Assembly: GCF_000143415.4 (NCBI RefSeq)
Contig: NW_003314466.1
Location: 1-41,494, forward strand
Origin: Selaginella moellendorffii
Lineage: Eukaryota > Streptophyta > Lycopodiopsida > Selaginellales > Selaginellaceae
DNA length: 41,494 nucleotides
Direction of reading: 5' to 3'
Shown here: piece after piece, positions 41,086-41,494 of the stretch
Numbering within the stretch: the stretch's first letter is position 1
Layout: each line of letters opens with the position of its first letter
Program-made: the position numbers and the translations under genes
Notes under the pieces: model-generated
Database searches by the model: none
The model's input: only the letters and a program-made list of their open reading frames with translations
What the model was told of the DNA's origin: nothing

Positions 41086-41494
41086 TGGGGACTTGACTTT
41101 GTTAGCCCGATCAACCCATCAAGCTCAAAAGGATAGCAATATATCATGGTTGTAATGGACTACTTCACAAAGTGGTTGAGGCCATTCCTCTGCAACAAGT
41201 AGATTAACAGTCTACAACAAAGTTTATTTATGAGTACATTGTTTACTGATTTGGAGTTCTTGCAATTTTGATTTCCAATCGTGGCAGCGACTTCCTTGGA
41301 CAGGTGATGTAACATCTCTTCCAGCAGCTGCAAGTCAAGCACATGAAGAGCAGCAGCTACTATCTTGAGTGCAATGGCTAGGCAAAGTCCAGCAATAAGA
41401 TATTTGAAGACCATCATTTCAAAGTTTGTGGAGGATCACCCCAGGCATTGGCATGAGCATTTGGTTATGCTATTGTGGGCCTTTCAAACATCCT
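41086..41494 (+). pseudogene. Ty3/gypsy integrase core (decayed, cut by window end)
   Basis: Reads WGLDFVSPINPSSSKG, stop, QYIMVVMDYFTKW (first catalytic Asp in GLDF), then ISNRGSDFLGQ (the usual S/TDNGxQF motif with Asp altered) and, at the end, EDHPRHWHEHLVMLLWAFQT, matching the conserved NPxxWHExLPxALWAYRT stretch. Stops and a frameshift make it non-functional. The rest of pol and any 3' LTR lie beyond the window. Confidence 0.8.

Overview
The window is most likely nuclear DNA of a land plant, probably a large, transposon-rich genome of a non-flowering lineage. Evidence for a plant: Arabidopsis-type telomeric units (CCCTAAA) at 30641-30667, plant-style TRIM elements with an initiator-Met tRNA primer site, a chromodomain Ty3/gypsy element, and a LINE with the zf-RVT C-terminus typical of plants. 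No intact housekeeping gene was recognised. The species cannot be named from the sequence. Domain names were assigned by eye, not by database search.

Region 1, about 1-23.5 kb, is AT-rich nested retroelement debris. In order: an old three-LTR TRIM (406-1240); LTR-like noncoding sequence; a decayed minus-strand chromovirus (2440-8313) split by a 5'-truncated LINE (3846-6688) with a recognisable 15-bp target duplication; two inverted arms of one long LTR relic (8314-9240 and 9830-16378); a young gag-only LTR element (10498-15322) with 419-bp LTRs, inserted in the second arm; a complete TRIM (15766-16291, target duplication ACCTT), also in that arm; a long AT-rich tract; an LTR relic with a 23-bp minisatellite (19190-20950); and a truncated plus-strand gypsy reverse transcriptase (22720-23520).

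Region 2, about 23.5-39.3 kb, differs in composition and is the most unusual part. It alone carries about 25 copies of a 22-bp palindrome (20-bp core TGGCRTGAGGCCTCAYGCCA). It holds three coding units. The first is a minus-strand multi-exon gene (about 29.1-23.8 kb). Its C-terminal 750 residues stay in frame across five introns of 45-57 bp and end in an FCP1/NIF-type HAD domain; its N-terminal half is interrupted by stop codons. The second is a minus-strand reverse transcriptase (33243-34685) that looks like the cellular rvt family or a Penelope-type enzyme, flanked by 122-bp direct repeats. The third is a broken plus-strand gene (35094-38166) that looks like a DUF7869-type transposase-related protein. 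Several introns of the first gene consist of little more than the palindrome plus splice signals, which suggests an introner-like mobile element.

Region 3, about 39.3-41.5 kb, holds an inverted copy of the 19.2-20.95 kb LTR relic and a decayed gypsy integrase running off the window end.

The genes do not form a pathway. They are layers of mobile-element insertion: LINE and TRIM copies date the older gypsy debris, the gag-only element is the youngest datable LTR insertion (6 differences in 419 bp), and the palindrome-bearing segment is a separate compartment between inverted LTR relics.
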